From: Mucilaginibacter gilvus
GTDB taxonomy: Bacteria > Bacteroidota > Bacteroidia > Sphingobacteriales > Sphingobacteriaceae
Length of the DNA stretch: 64,000 nt
Direction: 5' to 3'
Assembly (NCBI RefSeq): GCF_004054195.1
Contig: NZ_SBIW01000008.1
Location: 248,001-312,000, forward strand
A model generated the notes under the pieces. It made no database searches, was not told where the DNA came from, and was given only the letters and a program-made list of their open reading frames with translations. Below, in pieces: positions 1-9,279 of the stretch. Each line of letters begins with the position of its first letter. Position 1 is the stretch's first letter. The translations under genes were made by a program, and so were the position numbers.

Positions 1-1266
1 ATCAGATTGTCTGTCGGAACTTATGTACGCCTTGAGGTCGTTGTTAGGATCCTGGAAATAATAGAGATCGTCTTTGGAAGAATTTGCAGGATATCCCAGG
101 TTTTTTGGTGCCAGCCACTGGTTGTTTTCGTTGTAACTCTCAAAAAGATCGAACCCGCCTAAGCCTGCAAATCCTTTTGAGCTATAAACCAACCGGTTTT
201 TAGCGGTATCAAAAAAAGGTGTTTCTTCATCATCAGCAGAATTTACCCCGCTGCCCAAATTAACCGAATTTACCGCGTCGCCATTGCTATCCAGATTACT
301 CATCCAAATATCAAGTCCGCCCTGCCCGCCGGGTTTGTTTGACGCGTAAAAGAGGCGGTTGCCGTCCTCAGTTACTCGTGGCTGCAATGCGTTATAACTA
401 TCGGTATTTACGTTTTTATTAAGCTGTTTTAAGGGGGACCAGGTGTTGTTTACATTTTCGCTATAATATATGGCCAGGCTAACTTTGCTCCCGTTTTTAT
501 GCCAGCCGGTTAGATACATACGGTTGCCGGCTTTGGTAAGCGAAGGGGTTCCGTATTCTGTATTGCTGCCATCTTTTTTTACAAAACCTTCGGTGCCAAT
601 ATTGCCGGCCTCTGTTTTGTAAATGTTGCTCAGGTATTTTTTGGCGGTCGGGCTGTATTTTGTTGAGGTTAACCACACCGCAGCATTATTTTTTATCATT
701 GCGTAGTTTCCGCCCTCGTTGTTCCATGGCGCATTTACTTTGCTAATGGTGGTGAGCGAATGCGATGTATATTGTTGTTTTGCCAGGATGCTGGTAGCCA
801 GTTCTCGCTCTGCCAAAGCCTTAAATTGAGCATCGCCTTTAAAACCTGTTTTAAAAAGGTGTAACTGCGCTACAGATGCATCAAAGTTTTCATTTGCCCT
901 CAAGCACACGGCATACCATAAGCGCGTTAGCGGGTAATTCACATCATAATTATTCTCAATTATTTTAGCGTACCAGCTTTCGGCGCTGTGATAGTTTTGA
1001 TAAAGGCGATACGACTCCGCAAGCCGGTAATAAATGTAGGGGCGTTCTTCAAGCAATTTCTTCTTGCTTTCGCTGCGCCCCACATAAGTGGGGACGTTTA
1101 TGTTAGCGCTTTTACTGCTATCGGTAAGCTGCTCATAATTAAATGCGGCCTCAAAGTATTTTCCTTCATCGAAACGCCTATCGGCCAGTTTTTTAATTTC
1201 CCTGTACTGCGCAAATGCACCTGTAAAAATGAAAGAAGCAAAAAGGAATAAAATTATTGATCTCAT
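1..1266 (-). CDS. OmpA/PD40-type outer-membrane protein, 3' end cut by window edge
   Basis: The frame is open from an ATG at 1266 to base 1, giving 422 residues without a stop. A signal peptide (FLFASFIFTGAFAQ) is followed by a helical region with tetratrico-like spacing (about residues 20-170), then WD40/PD40-like beta-propeller repeats with motifs such as RLFYASNKPGG, GGLDIW and FAGLGGFDLF. This is the usual N-terminal part of Bacteroidota OmpA-family proteins encoded beside PorP/SprF; the peptidoglycan-binding OmpA domain would lie beyond the left edge and is not seen. It is the third gene of an apparent operon with the adhesin and PorP-like gene upstream (11 nt after the PorP stop). The likely role is anchoring a type IX secretion/surface complex to the cell wall; the OmpA end is inferred. 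Confidence 0.8.
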   Translation of the reverse strand, partial: MRSIILFLFASFIFTGAFAQYREIKKLADRRFDEGKYFEAAFNYEQLTDSSKSANINVPTYVGRSESKKKLLEERPYIYYRLAESYRLYQNYHSAESWYAKIIENNYDVNYPLTRLWYAVCLRANENFDASVAQLHLFKTGFKGDAQFKALAERELATSILAKQQYTSHSLTTISKVNAPWNNEGGNYAMIKNNAAVWLTSTKYSPTAKKYLSNIYKTEAGNIGTEGFVKKDGSNTEYGTPSLTKAGNRMYLTGWHKNGSKVSLAIYYSENVNNTWSPLKQLNKNVNTDSYNALQPRVTEDGNRLFYASNKPGGQGGLDIWMSNLDSNGDAVNSVNLGSGVNSADDEETPFFDTAKNRLVYSSKGFAGLGGFDLFESYNENNQWLAPKNLGYPANSSKDDLYYFQDPNNDLKAYISSDRQSD

Positions 1267-1277
1267 ATTTTTTTGCG

Positions 1278-2276
1278 TTAGATCCTCGGGCAAACCTCTG
1301 CAGGGCCTGTAGTATGTTTACGGAACACGTAGCTAATAGAGAGCTCGAAGCCGCCCACGCCATTTGTTGCAGTCCTTAGTGAAGAAACATTAAAATCGTA
1401 GCTCGTGCCAATAACCAGGCTTTTTACATGATAGCCGGCGCTGGCAACGGCAGCATCGCCAAGGCGGTACATACCGCCTAATATCAGCCCGTTATCGTCG
1501 TTGAGTTTTAATTCGGAATATAGCCCTATAGCCTTGATGTTGTTTTTTTGCTGGCTGATGTAAACAGCGTGTGGCGTAATATCAAAACCATCAGCCGCTT
1601 TTATTTTAATACCCCCGTGTACATTTAAACGGTAAGGAAGCTTGCTGTTTACCCCCCCGGCAGCAAATGGGTCGTTAGGCGCTGTTAAATGTGCAAGACT
1701 GACGCCGGCAAATACATTTGCCGTATGCATTGGGTCGCCATCGAAATAAAAGATACCTGCGCTTGCATCAAAAACGGTGGCGCTTGTGCTTGTAAAGTTT
1801 TCAAAGCTGGGCAAATTAGGGTCGAAGCCGCCGCCCTGCGTATATTGGTTATCCAGCTGTAGTTTGCTTGGGTCGAAACTGCGGTTAATTACGCCTGCCT
1901 GTACGCCAAAATGAAGCTTTTGGGTCCCATCATCAGATATAGCGATACCGTAGCCAAATGAGCCGTAAGCCGCAAAATAATTATACCCGGCTGTGCCGGC
2001 AGCCTGGTTAATGATGTTGAAACCTAACCCCACTTTATTATTTGCACGGGTATCTAATGATAGTCCGCCGGTTTTATAGCCTTTTGGCAGCCCGCTCCAT
2101 TGCTCTTTAAAGTTAGCGTTAACGCGGGTTTGGCCATCAATAACGCCTGTTAACGCCGGGTTGAGCCAAAGCGGGTAGGCATAATATTGCGAAAAGTGAG
2201 GATCTACCTGGGCCTGTAACCTGCTGATAGCCCCCAGCTGGAGCAGAAATGTGATGAGTATAATTAGTTTTTTCAC
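1278..2276 (-). CDS. PorP/SprF family type IX secretion membrane protein
   Basis: A 332-residue protein with a cleavable signal peptide and the PorP/SprF pattern: an N-terminal DPHFSQYYAYPLWLNPALTG motif followed by alternating beta-strand segments ending in a C-terminal strand (GFELSISYVF). Such proteins are integral outer-membrane partners of type IX secretion, and SprF-type members are needed for secretion of the adhesin encoded next to them. The start is GTG at 2276, overlapping the upstream adhesin's TGA as GTGA, which suggests translational coupling. The gene order adhesin, PorP-like, OmpA-like is a known Bacteroidota arrangement. Which paralogue it is cannot be told from the sequence alone. 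Confidence 0.88.
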   Translation of the reverse strand: MKKLIILITFLLQLGAISRLQAQVDPHFSQYYAYPLWLNPALTGVIDGQTRVNANFKEQWSGLPKGYKTGGLSLDTRANNKVGLGFNIINQAAGTAGYNYFAAYGSFGYGIAISDDGTQKLHFGVQAGVINRSFDPSKLQLDNQYTQGGGFDPNLPSFENFTSTSATVFDASAGIFYFDGDPMHTANVFAGVSLAHLTAPNDPFAAGGVNSKLPYRLNVHGGIKIKAADGFDITPHAVYISQQKNNIKAIGLYSELKLNDDNGLILGGMYRLGDAAVASAGYHVKSLVIGTSYDFNVSSLRTATNGVGGFELSISYVFRKHTTGPAEVCPRI

Positions 2277-4501
2277 CTGATTAGCGTAATGGTTCCTTTT
2301 TTATTCAATGCTTTGCCATCTTTCATAGTTGCCTGTACGTAGTATACATACACGCCCGCAGGTTGTACCTTGCCTTTGTAGGTGCCGTCCCAGCCATTTT
2401 GAACGCTTATGGATGAAAACAGCATCTCGCCCCATTGGTCATATACAGAAAACTTAAGGGTGTTGATGTTTTCGCTATGCACATAAACAATATCATTTTT
2501 GCCATCGCCATTAGGCGTAAACGCGTTGGCGACGTATAGCTGGTTGGCAAGAGGATCTGTCGCGGTTAAGGTAACAGCGTTAGAGTTGTTGCTTACCTGG
2601 CAGTTTAAGGGCCCGGTTGCGCGTATAATAACCGTAACCGTTTGCCCGGCAGTAAGCCCTTGTACGCTGGTAGTTACCCCGGCATTGCCTGTTGCTACGT
2701 TTGTAAATGTTAAGCCGTTATCAAGACTTTGCTGGTAACCCGTTGCATTTGGTACAGGCTCCCACCTGAAGGATACACTTGTTGCAGTTACATCGCCAGC
2801 GGTTACCACGGGAGCCGGTAGCGGTTGTGCGAGTTGTATGGCGGCTGCCGCGCGGCTCGGCGAAACACAACCGCTTAAATTATTTGTAGCCCCGGCATAG
2901 TAAGTGGTAGCCGCATTAACCGCAGGGGTTGGAAAAGAAGCGCCCGTGAAAATGCTGTTTCCCCCTGTAGCGTTGGCGTACCAATTTATGGTAACATTGT
3001 TATCGGTACTGGTGGCTGTAAGTGTAGTGCCGGAACCGGCGCAAACCGTAGCACCCTGGGTGGCAATTGAAGGCGCGGCGTTGATTGTTACGTTGACGGC
3101 TGTACGAGGCGATATGCAGCCTGTAGTATTAGTAGCATCGACATAATAAATGGTATTGCCTGTCAACGGCGCTGTTACAAATTGCGGGCCGGTAAATACC
3201 GGTGTGCCGCCTGCCGCCGCGCTATACCATTTATAAGTTAACGCGGCCTGTGGACTCGCCACATCTAAAGTAGCAGGCGTGCCGCTACATACGAATAACG
3301 GGTTGGTAACCAAGGTAGGTGCTACAGGCGCGGGTGTAACCGTTACCGTGATGCTGGTTAAAATGGCGCTTGTGCAGATACCGTTTGATGTTTCAACATA
3401 AAAAGGTTGGCTCGCGTTCAACGGATCGGTGGTGTAGGTTGGCCCGGTAAAAAGCACCGAAGTTTTTGCCGGGGAGCTATACCACAGGTAAGTGAGGCTT
3501 GCATTTGGTGAACTTACCGAAATTACTGCCCTGCTGCCCGTGCATACGGCTGCCACTGGTGTTAAAATCACGTTAGCCGGCTGCGGCAAAATAGTAATGG
3601 TAACCGTGTTGCTGAACACGGGCAAATTACAAGCGCCCGATGTTACCTGGCGGCGATAGTAGGTGGTAACGCTTGTTGCCGCAGGGTTGTAATCTTTTAT
3701 GGCTGTGGCGGGGATGGCGTTGAAGTTTACATTATCAACAGAGCTTTGCCACTGGTACTGGTAAGTGCCATCGCCACCGGTTGGGGTGCTGCCGGTGATA
3801 GCGGAAGCATCGCCGGTGCTGCAAAATGTTGTTACAGCAGGTGCTGTTATGGTATTGTTATCAATAGCAGGGATCACTGTTATTTTAACAACGGTGCTTT
3901 TGGTAGGCGTGTTACAGGTGCCCGATGATACGATGCGCTGGTAATATGTGGTAGCTGTTAGTACAGCAGGGTCGTAATCCTTAGCTGTGGCACCGGTGAT
4001 ATTGGCGAAGGTTAAGTTATCTGCAGAGTTTTGCCACTGGTAAGTGAAAACGCTGTTACCACCCGTTGGCGCAGAAGCGGTGATGATGGCAGGATCGCCG
4101 GTAGCGCAAAAGGCGCTTACAGCGGGTGCTGTAGCCGTATTGTTAGCTATAGCTACTATGGGTTGCACAGTAACCTGGTAAAACGAATCGTAAGTGAGCA
4201 CGCCGCCCGCGCCGATAGTTTGGCGGCGTAGCGTGTAAATTATATCTACAGTGGTATTATTACCAAGCGCCGAGGTTTGATAGTTGGCAGTGTTGATGGT
4301 ACCCGGCGCGTTTACCCAGTTATTGCCCTGCAGAACCTGCCATGCGTAAGTGCCTGCGGGGGCAGGTGTATCGCCTGTTATTGTGTTTGCCGTGCCAACG
4401 CAGGTAGTAACTGCTTTGGCAACCTGTACCGTTACCTTATAAACTTTTGGGGTACAGCCGCCGCTAAGGGTGTATGATACCGGGCTGGAGAAATTTGGCC
4501 C
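2273..4501 (-). CDS. C-terminal half of frameshifted T9SS-sorted adhesin (Ig-like repeats, Fn3, CHU_C domain)
   Basis: This frame has no ATG, GTG or TTG between the shift point near 4500 and a GTG at 4201, so it has no credible start of its own; it reads as the continuation of the protein beginning at 6099. It encodes several Ig-like repeats of about 80 residues (motifs such as TTYYRRQVTSG, VCSGTPATL, TTYYAGATN), one fibronectin III-like domain (FRWEPVPNATGYQQSLDNG), and a C-terminal gliding-motility-type domain with AFTPNGDGKNDI, VYDQWGEMLF and NGWDGTYKG. That last domain is the type B (CHU_C) signal for type IX secretion. The product would be a large secreted or cell-surface adhesin. The TGA overlaps the PorP-like gene's GTG. 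Confidence 0.75.
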   Translation of the reverse strand, partial: GPNFSSPVSYTLSGGCTPKVYKVTVQVAKAVTTCVGTANTITGDTPAPAGTYAWQVLQGNNWVNAPGTINTANYQTSALGNNTTVDIIYTLRRQTIGAGGVLTYDSFYQVTVQPIVAIANNTATAPAVSAFCATGDPAIITASAPTGGNSVFTYQWQNSADNLTFANITGATAKDYDPAVLTATTYYQRIVSSGTCNTPTKSTVVKITVIPAIDNNTITAPAVTTFCSTGDASAITGSTPTGGDGTYQYQWQSSVDNVNFNAIPATAIKDYNPAATSVTTYYRRQVTSGACNLPVFSNTVTITILPQPANVILTPVAAVCTGSRAVISVSSPNASLTYLWYSSPAKTSVLFTGPTYTTDPLNASQPFYVETSNGICTSAILTSITVTVTPAPVAPTLVTNPLFVCSGTPATLDVASPQAALTYKWYSAAAGGTPVFTGPQFVTAPLTGNTIYYVDATNTTGCISPRTAVNVTINAAPSIATQGATVCAGSGTTLTATSTDNNVTINWYANATGGNSIFTGASFPTPAVNAATTYYAGATNNLSGCVSPSRAAAAIQLAQPLPAPVVTAGDVTATSVSFRWEPVPNATGYQQSLDNGLTFTNVATGNAGVTTSVQGLTAGQTVTVIIRATGPLNCQVSNNSNAVTLTATDPLANQLYVANAFTPNGDGKNDIVYVHSENINTLKFSVYDQWGEMLFSSISVQNGWDGTYKGKVQPAGVYVYYVQATMKDGKALNKKGTITLIR

Positions 4502-6099
4502 GTGCCCGATAATGGCGAAAGCGTACCGCTGCTTACGGTTATAGTTGGCAATAAGGCAGTAACGTTGGTATTGACTGGCACTACCAGGGTGACGGTTAAA
4601 TTAGCCTGATCTATAAGGGCCGGTGCAATTTGCTGCGGAAGCGTAAAGCTGGTTATTTGCCCAGTGGTGCCGCTGGTTTGCAAGTAGCGTGCAACAAAGC
4701 TATCCGAAATGAAATTTTGCGCGGTACGGTTGGTTATGGTACAGGTTGAGGGATCGAAATTTACCGTAGAGCAAAAAGAGCCGCCTAATACAACATCATC
4801 TACATTGATGATTGCCATTTCAATACCCAGGGTAAGATCGCAATTGGGGCTGCCGGCACTAAAGGCCCATTGGTAATTACCGTTAACATCGTACTTAGCC
4901 ACGTAAAGATCGCGCTGGCCATGGTACGATACATTTGCCACAGCGGCAGAAGGGTCGAAATCAATAGTGCCGGTAAAATACCCTGTGATGTAAACGTTTT
5001 TGCTCTTATCGTTACGTATCATGTAATTGAATGCTCCCGCGCCGCTGCCGCCAATATCTTTTGCAAAAACAAGGCTTCCTGCGGATGAATATTTGGCGAG
5101 GAAACTATCCTTATTACCTGTTGCGTTTAAAGTGATACCTGTGCCGGTGAAGGTAAGGGATGAACTAAAGGAGCCGGTTAAGTAGATGTCGTCATTTACA
5201 TCAATGCTGAGCTCGGAGCCGTTGTTTGTGAAATTACCGCTTGCAAACTTAGCCCATACCAATTTACCGGCCGGTGTGTATTTAGCCAGAAAGGGGGTGT
5301 TGAAGCCTCCTCCGAAACTTTGATGCGTGCCCAGCGGGTCGAAATCTACCGTGCCCGAATACGAACCTGAAACAATGACGTTGTTTTGGCTATCTATACC
5401 ATTGCCAAATACCTGGGTATCGCCACCAGTGCCACCCAGATTTATATCCCATACGAAATTTCCCGCAGCGTTATATTTAACTATCAGGGCGTTAAACCCG
5501 CTGGAGGCAGATTCGGAGTGGCCGCCAATGGTAATGGTTTGCTGAAATATGGATGTAACGATCACGTTCCCTACGGCATCGCTGGTAACCTGCTCGCCCC
5601 TGTCGGTGCCAGAGCCGCCTATGGTTCTGGCCCACAATACATTGCCATTGGTGTTCAGGTGGATGGCAAATATATCCTCGTCCCCTGTGCTTTGCAGTAT
5701 TGTGCCGCCTGCGTTAAGGTCAGATGACCTGAACTGGCCGGTAATGGTTGGATTCCCATTGGCATCTATCCCCATGGCGTTAACCTGGTCAAGGTCGTTC
5801 CCACCCATTGATACCGCCCAAACAATGGCACCATTGGCATCGTACTTGGCCACATAAATATCATAGCCGCCCGCCGATGTTAAATTTTTTACCCCGGCAG
5901 AGGGGTCGAAATCTACGGTTCCGCTAAAATAGCCCGCAACGTATATGTTGTTCAGGTTGTCGCTAACCATCCCAGTTGGCTTACTATCACCTGTGCCGCC
6001 TATATCATTCACCCATTTTGGGAACGGCAATTGGCAATACCCTGTGAGCGGAGACAGTAACAGGAATACTAAGAATAAGCGTAGTAAAGTTTTTATCAT
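4432..6099 (-). CDS. N-terminal half of frameshifted T9SS adhesin (SBBP beta-propeller repeats)
   Basis: It begins with ATG at 6099 and a signal peptide (LLRLFLVFLLLSPLTGYCQ). Residues about 25-460 form SBBP-type repeats (phrases such as DIYVAKYDANGAIVW, GTIDFDPSA, NVYITGYFTG), a beta-propeller common in secreted Bacteroidota proteins. The last 60 residues start an Ig-like domain (TVSSGTLSPLSGTG), then the frame runs into 19 unconvincing residues and a stop at 4432. In the -1 frame the Ig-like domain continues naturally (NFSSPVSYTLSGGC), so one base appears to be missing near 4499-4510. Restoring it would give a protein of about 1275 residues. Sequencing error, real mutation and programmed frameshift cannot be told apart here. 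Confidence 0.75.
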   Translation of the reverse strand: MIKTLLRLFLVFLLLSPLTGYCQLPFPKWVNDIGGTGDSKPTGMVSDNLNNIYVAGYFSGTVDFDPSAGVKNLTSAGGYDIYVAKYDANGAIVWAVSMGGNDLDQVNAMGIDANGNPTITGQFRSSDLNAGGTILQSTGDEDIFAIHLNTNGNVLWARTIGGSGTDRGEQVTSDAVGNVIVTSIFQQTITIGGHSESASSGFNALIVKYNAAGNFVWDINLGGTGGDTQVFGNGIDSQNNVIVSGSYSGTVDFDPLGTHQSFGGGFNTPFLAKYTPAGKLVWAKFASGNFTNNGSELSIDVNDDIYLTGSFSSSLTFTGTGITLNATGNKDSFLAKYSSAGSLVFAKDIGGSGAGAFNYMIRNDKSKNVYITGYFTGTIDFDPSAAVANVSYHGQRDLYVAKYDVNGNYQWAFSAGSPNCDLTLGIEMAIINVDDVVLGGSFCSTVNFDPSTCTITNRTAQNFISDSFVARYLQTSGTTGQITSFTLPQQIAPALIDQANLTVTLVVPVNTNVTALLPTITVSSGTLSPLSGTGQISPARYHTPLAAAVPQKFIR

Positions 6100-6212
6100 G
6101 TATTAATTTGTACCGAATGTAATATTTAATATCCCCACTACCGCCTGACGACAGGCAAACACCGGGGCTTTTTCATTTTTAAGTGTGTAAAGATTATCGT
6201 TTATTTGCCCTT

Positions 6213-6899
6213 ATGTTTGATTTAAAAAAAGCTATTTTAAAATATTTGCCCATACACTATTTTAAGGCGCTAAACTCTTACTCGCAAGAAGGGGAAGACA
6301 TGGTGCTCCGCTCTTTTTATGAAGGTAAAAAAAACTACAAAGGCTTTTTTGTGGACGTTGGCGCCCATCACCCATACCGCTTTTCTAACACGCAGCATTT
6401 TTATAAAAATGGCTGGCGCGGTATCAATATCGAGCCTACCCCCGGCGCTATAAAAGCATTCAACATTTTCAGAAAGAACGACGTTAACTTAAATATCGGC
6501 ATTAGCGCCGTAAGGGATAAGTTAACCTTTTATTGTTTCAATGAGCCCGCCCTCAACGGTTTTTCTAAAGAGATCTCACAGGAACGCGATTCGACATCAA
6601 CAAAATACCACATTACCAGCGAAGTAGAGATAGAGACCTGGCCACTATCTGAAGTGCTGGATAAATATTTGCCACCCAGTCAGCAAATAGATTTTTTAAC
6701 TATTGACGTAGAAGGCCTGGACCTGCAAGTGCTGCAATCAAACAACTGGGCAAAGTACAAACCATTGTACATCCTGGTTGAAGACCGTATAGATTTTGAA
6801 AACCTAACCACCTCCGAAGTTTACGCCTATTTACATGAACGTGGGTACCAGTTAGTTGCCAAAACGTTGCGCACCCTCTTTTTTAAATATACTGCTTAG
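6213..6899 (+). CDS. FkbM family SAM-dependent methyltransferase
   Basis: A 228-residue protein from the ATG at 6213; an in-frame GTG 10 codons upstream gives no better match. The SAM-binding motif I is FFVDVGAHHPYRFSNT (about residues 46-61), followed by INIEPTPGA (acidic residue binding the SAM ribose) and the FkbM signature IDFLTIDVEGLDLQVL (about 167-182). Members methylate sugar hydroxyls in secondary metabolites or surface polysaccharides; the substrate here is unknown. The flippase gene nearby is compatible with a polysaccharide role, but they are not in one operon. The stop codon overlaps the stop of the convergent lipoprotein gene. Confidence 0.85.
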   Translation: MFDLKKAILKYLPIHYFKALNSYSQEGEDMVLRSFYEGKKNYKGFFVDVGAHHPYRFSNTQHFYKNGWRGINIEPTPGAIKAFNIFRKNDVNLNIGISAVRDKLTFYCFNEPALNGFSKEISQERDSTSTKYHITSEVEIETWPLSEVLDKYLPPSQQIDFLTIDVEGLDLQVLQSNNWAKYKPLYILVEDRIDFENLTTSEVYAYLHERGYQLVAKTLRTLFFKYTA

Positions 6900-7660
6900 T
6901 GCTTAACGTAGTTTTGCAGGTAGTTGGTTTGCGTAGGCTGGTCTTTCCTCCATATAGTAAGCGAATCGGCCGTAACCTTCTGAACCTGAAAACTCCGCTC
7001 TAAGGATGTGCCTTTATCCAGCAGCAGCTGGCATCCATCGGTAATGCTCCATGTACCATCCAACGGCACGCCATCGCTTACCCTGTAGTAGGAGGCATCG
7101 GCATTGAGCTGAAAAAAGCCATTAGGGAATATGTCATAACGGCCTATTATGCCCGTTGGGGTGTAGTTTTCTATAGTGGTATAGGTATTATCCCAGCGTT
7201 TTTGCAATTGCGCCAGTGTAGGGCATTTATAGGGCGCGTAATGCTGCGTATAAAGCTTGTTGCCGTCTTTACGGCGCAGGGTTAACGAGTCGTTGGTAAG
7301 CTTTACTACTTCAAACTTTCGTTCGAGGGTAATTCCCGGGTCCAATACCAGCTGGCAGCTATCGGTAATATCCCATTTACCGCTCAACGGCACATTATCG
7401 CTTAATACATTATAAGTAGCATTACTGTTTAATTGGAAGTATCCTATAGGGTGGATAAATACCCGGCTTTCAACTACGCCGGCAGCATTGTAGGTGTCAA
7501 TTTCGGTGAAGGTATTGGCCCATTTGTTAAAATAATCTACCTTATCATCGTAAAGGCACGATTTTTTAAGGTCGTCTATAGCGGTGGGCTCCTTAATACA
7601 AGAACTGAAAACAGTTGCAGCGCCAATAACTATTGTAAAAAAAGTAAATAATTTCCTCAT
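6896..7660 (-). CDS. Putative lipoprotein with two tandem lipocalin-like repeats
   Basis: A 254-residue protein with a lipoprotein signal (VFSSC, Cys 20 as lipidation site). The mature part has two similar units of about 110 residues (about 30-145 and 146-250). Matching phrases are FIHPIGYFQLNSNATYNVLSD versus IFPNGFFQLNADASYYRVSD, DNVPLSGKWDITDSCQLVLD versus DGVPLDGTWSITDGCQLLLD, and LTNDSLTLRRKD versus VTADSLTIWRKD. The pattern resembles the lipocalin-like domains common in Bacteroidota lipoproteins. An internal duplication is evident. Function is unknown. The TAA overlaps the TAG of the convergent fkbM gene (6896-6899). Confidence 0.75.
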   Translation of the reverse strand: MRKLFTFFTIVIGAATVFSSCIKEPTAIDDLKKSCLYDDKVDYFNKWANTFTEIDTYNAAGVVESRVFIHPIGYFQLNSNATYNVLSDNVPLSGKWDITDSCQLVLDPGITLERKFEVVKLTNDSLTLRRKDGNKLYTQHYAPYKCPTLAQLQKRWDNTYTTIENYTPTGIIGRYDIFPNGFFQLNADASYYRVSDGVPLDGTWSITDGCQLLLDKGTSLERSFQVQKVTADSLTIWRKDQPTQTNYLQNYVKH

Positions 7661-7688
7661 TGTGAAGGTTTAGTCACTCAAATATAAG

Positions 7689-9005
7689 CTATTTCTTTAA
7701 AAAATTATTCTTTAATGAAAAAAATAAAAGTGACCTCAGCATCATGATACCTTGCGGCCTCGTCCTGGGAATGAGCAGTATAAAGAAGGTTGAACACGCA
7801 TAACCAATTAGAGTACCAATAGCGGCCCCCATCATGCCCATACGCGGTATCAACAATAAATTAAGTACAATATTTACTATAGCCCCGAAAGCAGAACGGA
7901 TAAAGGTGAGCTTCACAAAGTTTTCGGCAACCAGGTACTGGCCGTTGGCTGCCCCCAAAAACACAAATATTCCCGACCATATATGTACTGATAGCGTTGG
8001 CGCCGCGTAAGCATACTCGGGCGTAAGTATTTTATATATCAACGGCGAAGCGAAGGTAATTACAAGGGCTACCGGCACACTGAGGTAAACCATGAGGTCG
8101 TACAGGTTTTGTAACCGTTTATGGTAGCGCTCCGGGTCATCGCGCCGGGCATTTAAAATGGCCGGGAAAAGCGAAGTAACAATAACCGAGGGCAGAAAAT
8201 TCCAGGCCTCGCTAAATTGCGCCACGGTAGCGTAAGCGCCAGCTTCTTTTACACCACTTATGTTTTGGATCATAATGGCATCTATTTTCATGTAGAGCGC
8301 AACCATAACGCCCGAGATGATCAACGGCCACGATAGCAGCAGCATTTTTTTAGCAAGCGCGCTGTTGTACGTCCAGTTAAAAATATTGCGCCCTTTACGC
8401 TGGTAGGTAAAAAAATACCCTATGGAGAGCAACAGGAAATCGAAAGCGTAGGCATAAACAAAAAATACCAGCGGCATTTTTGCCCAGATAAGCCAAAGTT
8501 TAATACCTGCCGATATTAGTTTGCCCGTTACCTGCACCTGCATAATGTATTTGGACTGTACCTCACTTTGGAAGTACGAATCGATAACGTTTAGCGCTTG
8601 CAATACACCAATGGAAGAAAGTATCAACACAAAATAATACGGTGTGCCCCTGGCAGGATAAAGCTGGTAAGCAAGCCATATTAATGGTACGCAGCAAACG
8701 CCAGCCATTATTTTAAGCCAGAAAGAGGTGCCGAGGATCTGATCGCGGTTGTTGGGGTATTGATGAAGTTCTTTTACGATGAACTGATCGAGCCCTAAGG
8801 TAGCAATTGCCGAGAAAAAATAGATGTAGATGGTGCCGCCGCTAAAGATGCCGTTTAACGCCCTACCAAGGTAACGCGCCACTAATATGCCAACAACCAT
8901 GTTGATGAGCAGGCCACCTACACGCCCCACAAAAAGCATCCCCGTATTTTTAAAATACTTTTCAAGTGCCTGCTGGTCGAATCCTTTAATGGCGGGTATA
9001 CGCAT
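7689..9005 (-). CDS. Polysaccharide flippase (MOP/Wzx family)
   Basis: A 438-residue membrane protein with about 12-14 hydrophobic segments and the MOP-flippase pattern, including an early GLLINMVVGILVARYLG segment and a conserved WPLIISGVMVALY region midway. Wzx-type flippases move lipid-linked oligosaccharides across the inner membrane. I chose ATG 9005 because homologues start with a short cytoplasmic segment, and a TATATTTG -7-like box lies at 9015-9022, 9 nt upstream; the frame stays open 71 codons further but over repeat sequence. No glycosyltransferases are adjacent, so its polysaccharide is unknown. Confidence 0.85.
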   Translation of the reverse strand: MRIPAIKGFDQQALEKYFKNTGMLFVGRVGGLLINMVVGILVARYLGRALNGIFSGGTIYIYFFSAIATLGLDQFIVKELHQYPNNRDQILGTSFWLKIMAGVCCVPLIWLAYQLYPARGTPYYFVLILSSIGVLQALNVIDSYFQSEVQSKYIMQVQVTGKLISAGIKLWLIWAKMPLVFFVYAYAFDFLLLSIGYFFTYQRKGRNIFNWTYNSALAKKMLLLSWPLIISGVMVALYMKIDAIMIQNISGVKEAGAYATVAQFSEAWNFLPSVIVTSLFPAILNARRDDPERYHKRLQNLYDLMVYLSVPVALVITFASPLIYKILTPEYAYAAPTLSVHIWSGIFVFLGAANGQYLVAENFVKLTFIRSAFGAIVNIVLNLLLIPRMGMMGAAIGTLIGYACSTFFILLIPRTRPQGIMMLRSLLFFSLKNNFLKK

Positions 9006-9046
9006 AGTGTGCTGCAAATATATTATTTTAGTTGATTGCGGGGATA

Positions 9047-9092
9047 GAATCAAGAACCAAGAGACAAGAACCAAGAGATAAGAATCAAGAAC
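9047..9092. repeat. Short tandem AAGAACCAAGAGA-type repeat
   Basis: Three near-copies of a degenerate unit (AATCAAGAACCAAGAGA, C-AAGAACCAAGAGA, TAAGAATCAAGAACC) lie upstream of the flippase start. Related sequence occurs at 32881-32920 and 59975-59995. It appears to be a low-complexity intergenic repeat family of this genome; no function is evident. Confidence 0.6.
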
Positions 9093-9202
9093 CTGAATGC
9101 ATAGATCGGGGATTCGACGCATAATAGCTAACCCTGTCGTCCTTCCGTAAACCAGAGCGGGACAAAACGGGCAACAAGCGGACAAATCAAACCTCGCTAA
9201 AC

Positions 9203-9234
9203 AAAAAAAGGCCGTCAAATAAATGACAGCCTTT
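9203..9234 (-). terminator. Rho-independent terminator of typA
   Basis: Read on the minus strand, AAAGGCTGTCA pairs with TGACGGCCTTT (one G-U) around a 6-nt loop and is followed by a run of T, 46 nt after the typA stop. Confidence 0.75.
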
Positions 9235-9279
9235 CCTTATATCGGAGTGAGAACTACTCTCTACTCACCATTCTCAATA

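Noticed and set aside
5386..5727. Plus-strand frames inside the adhesin gene
   Set aside because: Shadow of the real minus-strand protein, whose repeats and signal peptide are convincing.
9006..9218. 71-codon upstream extension of the flippase frame
   Set aside because: It runs through tandem repeat sequence, and a promoter-like box plus the family start favour ATG 9005.
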